Shown: positions 63,739 to 64,000 of the stretch, piece by piece | Position numbering within the stretch: position 1 is the first letter of the stretch | Layout of the letters: every line of letters begins with the position of its first letter | Assembly: GCA_963770375.1 (NCBI GenBank) | Contig: CAVYPM010000010.1 | Location: forward strand, 124,001 to 188,000 | From: DASVBE01 sp963770375 | GTDB taxonomy: Bacteria > Actinomycetota > Actinomycetes > Streptosporangiales > Streptosporangiaceae | Length of the DNA: 64,000 nucleotides | Direction: 5' to 3' | Position numbers and translations under genes: made by a program | Notes under the pieces: model-generated | Told to the model about the DNA's origin: nothing | The model's database searches: none | What the model saw: only the letters and a program-made list of their open reading frames with translations

Positions 63739-64000
63739 TCAACGGGCGGGCGGCTCGCTGCTCTGCCCGTAGCGCTCACCGCGCCGCCCGCGGACGGCCA
63801 GGTCGACGGAGCGCAGCCGCTTCCTGCCTTCCAGGATCGTGCTGAACCCGGGCATGTACCTCATAGCCAGGTAGTCACCCAGGCTGTCCTCCAGCAGGGA
63901 CCGGAAGCCCTGCGCGTCCTGGGCCTTGTTGATCTGGACCTTGGTCATCCGCAGGGTGAACGGGTGGTTCTCGGCCACCCGGCGGGCGAAGGCACAGGTC
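63739..64000 (-). CDS. Enoyl-CoA hydratase/isomerase family, C-terminal part (5' end outside window)
   Basis: Only the last 86 residues are visible. CAFARRVAENHPFTLRMTKVQINKAQDAQGF and LEDSLGDYLAMRYMPG match the C-terminal trimerisation helices of crotonase-fold enzymes. The last part (RKRLRSVDLAVRGRRGERYGQ) is a basic tail. The active site and oxyanion hole would be upstream of the window. Assignment is by motif similarity of the final helix pair. Confidence 0.75.
   Translation of the reverse strand, partial: TCAFARRVAENHPFTLRMTKVQINKAQDAQGFRSLLEDSLGDYLAMRYMPGFSTILEGRKRLRSVDLAVRGRRGERYGQSSEPPAR

Overview
The window is a chromosomal segment of a high-GC actinomycete. The evidence is GC-rich codon third positions, frequent GTG/TTG starts, and families typical of soil Actinomycetota: GAF-ANTAR proteins, SpoIIE-type phosphatases with STAS partners, MEDS-HATPase, F420-type nitroreductase-like proteins, WYL and LAL/LuxR regulators, DUF2252, DUF427 and DUF4389. 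No rRNA, tRNA, CRISPR array or complete mobile element was seen. The genus cannot be fixed from the sequence.

Layout. 1-26 kb is mostly intact: a DUF2252 3' end, a GH79-like glycosidase, a transposase scrap, a four-gene minus-strand operon (SRPBCC, SDR, DUF899, DDN-like) beside a large LAL regulator, an XRE-cupin regulator divergent from a DHA2 efflux pump, a GNAT, a DUF427 protein, a WYL regulator divergent from an epoxide hydrolase with a perfect operator between them, an MFS carrier, a DUF4386 operon beside a second LAL regulator, and a partner-switching set (GAF-PP2C phosphatase, two STAS proteins, MEDS-HATPase). 26-35 kb carries NYN/LOTUS, TetR, GlsB-like, two ANTAR proteins, DUF3040, DUF6458 and a YbhN-like membrane protein. 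Three copies of an apparently unnamed transcribed leader lie here. Each copy has a terminator-like hairpin with a U-run, and two of them share a second downstream hairpin.

35.5-50.2 kb is a strip of broken genes on both strands: TetR x2, two quinone-reductase-like proteins, a flavoprotein scrap, an amidohydrolase, an alanine-dehydrogenase/carboxyethylornithine-synthase-like gene, an alpha/beta hydrolase, a third LAL regulator and a serine hydrolase. All are readable only by changing frame repeatedly, yet a DUF4389 gene in the middle is intact. 50-53 kb holds further single-frameshift genes (PaaI thioesterase, UspA, VIT-like) and an internally deleted dehydrogenase.

53-64 kb holds TetR, a ParB-like protein, an alpha/beta hydrolase, an acetate-use module and two ends of neighbouring genes. 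The acetate module has acs and a GPR1/FUN34/YaaH acetate transporter on the minus strand. Divergent from these are a LytS-like kinase, a LytTR regulator, a small membrane protein and a cation/acetate symporter. acs, the kinase and possibly the small membrane protein each need one frame change, so sequencing indels have to be considered alongside real decay.
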